Shown here one piece after another: positions 22,360 to 22,799 of a DNA stretch of 22,799 nt. Where the stretch lies: the NCBI GenBank assembly GCA_002479455.1, contig DLNB01000004.1, positions 1 to 22,799 on the forward strand, written 5' to 3'. Numbering within the stretch: position 1 is the first letter of the stretch; each line of letters opens with the position of its first letter. Both the position numbers and the translations under genes were made by a program. Source of the DNA: Acetothermia bacterium UBA7521 (GTDB lineage Bacteria; Bipolaricaulota; Bipolaricaulia; Bipolaricaulales; Bipolaricaulaceae). The notes under the pieces were generated by a model. That model was given only the letters and a program-made list of their open reading frames with translations, was not told the origin of the DNA and made no database searches.

Positions 22360-22384
22360 GAGGGGCGGGCTCTGCCCGCCCCTC
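22360..22384 (+). terminator. strong intrinsic terminator of the Ala-repeat protein gene
   Basis: An 11-bp perfect, almost all G-C stem (22360-22370 with 22374-22384) with a TCT loop, 22 nt after the stop, followed by TCGTTT. Confidence 0.85.
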
Positions 22385-22512
22385 TCGTTTGGTCCGGACG
22401 CGCACCTGATCTGCTGCCGTGTCCGAGGCGAGGCGGCCACCAGGTCATCCGCAGCATCGAGGTCGTCCCAGACCCATCTTCTACAGTTCCCGGCGGTGTC
22501 AGGGCCTAGAAG

Positions 22513-22799
22513 TCATTTCACAACCATCCTCAAGCAGATGAGAAGGCATGCCACGGTGAAGAACGCGGCGTACACGGAGATCAACCGCTCGTAGCGCACC
22601 AGAAGGCGACGGAAGTTCCCGACCCAGGCGAAGGTCCGTTCGATGTGCCACCGTTCCTTGTACTCCTCATCCCAGGTCTTGCGCCGCCCTGTGCGGTTCT
22701 TCCGTGGTGGGATGCAGGGGATCACCCTCTTGCGACGGAGCCAGGCCCGGAACTCGTCGCAGTCGTACGCCTTGTCGGCGATCAGTTGCCGGGGTCGTT
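22513..22799 (-). CDS. IS5-family transposase, C-terminal part (runs off the window)
   Basis: About 95 codons are visible before the right window edge cuts the gene. LIADKAYDCDEF near the edge, then CIPPRKNRTGRR and RWHIERTFAWVGNFRRLLVR are the C-terminal blocks of IS5-type DDE transposases (ISL2/IS1031-like split type is also possible). The Glu of HIERTFAW is the third catalytic residue. The protein ends in a hydrophobic helix and VVK at a TGA (22513-22515). The element's terminal inverted repeat should lie just beyond the stop, about 22490-22512 (AGGGCCTAGAAGT is a candidate), but the other end is outside the window. The C-terminal part looks intact. Confidence 0.88.
   Translation of the reverse strand, partial: RPRQLIADKAYDCDEFRAWLRRKRVIPCIPPRKNRTGRRKTWDEEYKERWHIERTFAWVGNFRRLLVRYERLISVYAAFFTVACLLICLRMVVK

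Overview
The window is GC-rich bacterial chromosomal DNA (roughly 60% or more G+C), with no ribosomal or classical phylogenetic marker except UvrB. Two lipoproteins with clear lipoboxes, a SurA/PpiC-type foldase, an ABC importer with a free binding protein, and several genes that look leaderless (a -10 box 6-8 nt before the start codon and no Shine-Dalgarno) suggest a deep-branching lineage. Gene style resembles Bipolaricaulota/Acetothermia in my judgement, but this is a guess that only a database search could settle.

Layout. 1-1.5 kb: edge fragment, a NYN-domain nuclease-like gene on the minus strand with a near-consensus promoter and two tandem leader hairpins, then a truncated DUF2283 gene ending in DNA that carries two GACATTGTGTC near-palindromes 21 bp apart. 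1.5-3.6 kb: a double-GNAT acetyltransferase (minus) with a long, structured 5' leader, divergent from a LOG-family phosphoribohydrolase. 3.8-7 kb: two convergent lipoprotein genes, one PKD-type and one an unusual fusion of four Ig-like domains to a SurA-like PpiC isomerase. 7-10.5 kb, all minus: a second double-GNAT protein, a ComEA-like DNA-binding membrane protein, an unknown Cys/His-motif protein, tRNA-Leu(CAA), a Fur-family regulator and a DUF89 phosphatase. 10.5-14.2 kb: a membrane-anchored thioredoxin-like protein, uvrB, and a convergent M42 aminopeptidase. 14.2-18.2 kb: a sugar-type ABC import operon (binding protein, two permeases) ending in a HAD phosphatase, without its own ATPase.

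18.5-22.3 kb is the standout: a single secreted 1280-residue protein. After a signal peptide come about 770 residues in which Ala occupies nearly every second position, and the alternation never changes phase although three non-repeat segments interrupt it. Twenty cysteines sit only in the variable positions. Nearly all are spaced 14 or 18 residues apart, or by sums of these (28, 36, 46, 64), which puts them and the other bulky hydrophobic residues on one face of a helix. The C-terminal third holds a duplicated 'WDFG' beta-type domain (exact 106-residue offset) and further beta-rich sequence. It has its own promoter, a 25-bp dyad upstream and a strong terminator, and looks like a fibrous, possibly disulfide-linked cell-surface or appendage protein. 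The window ends inside an IS5-type transposase gene on the minus strand.
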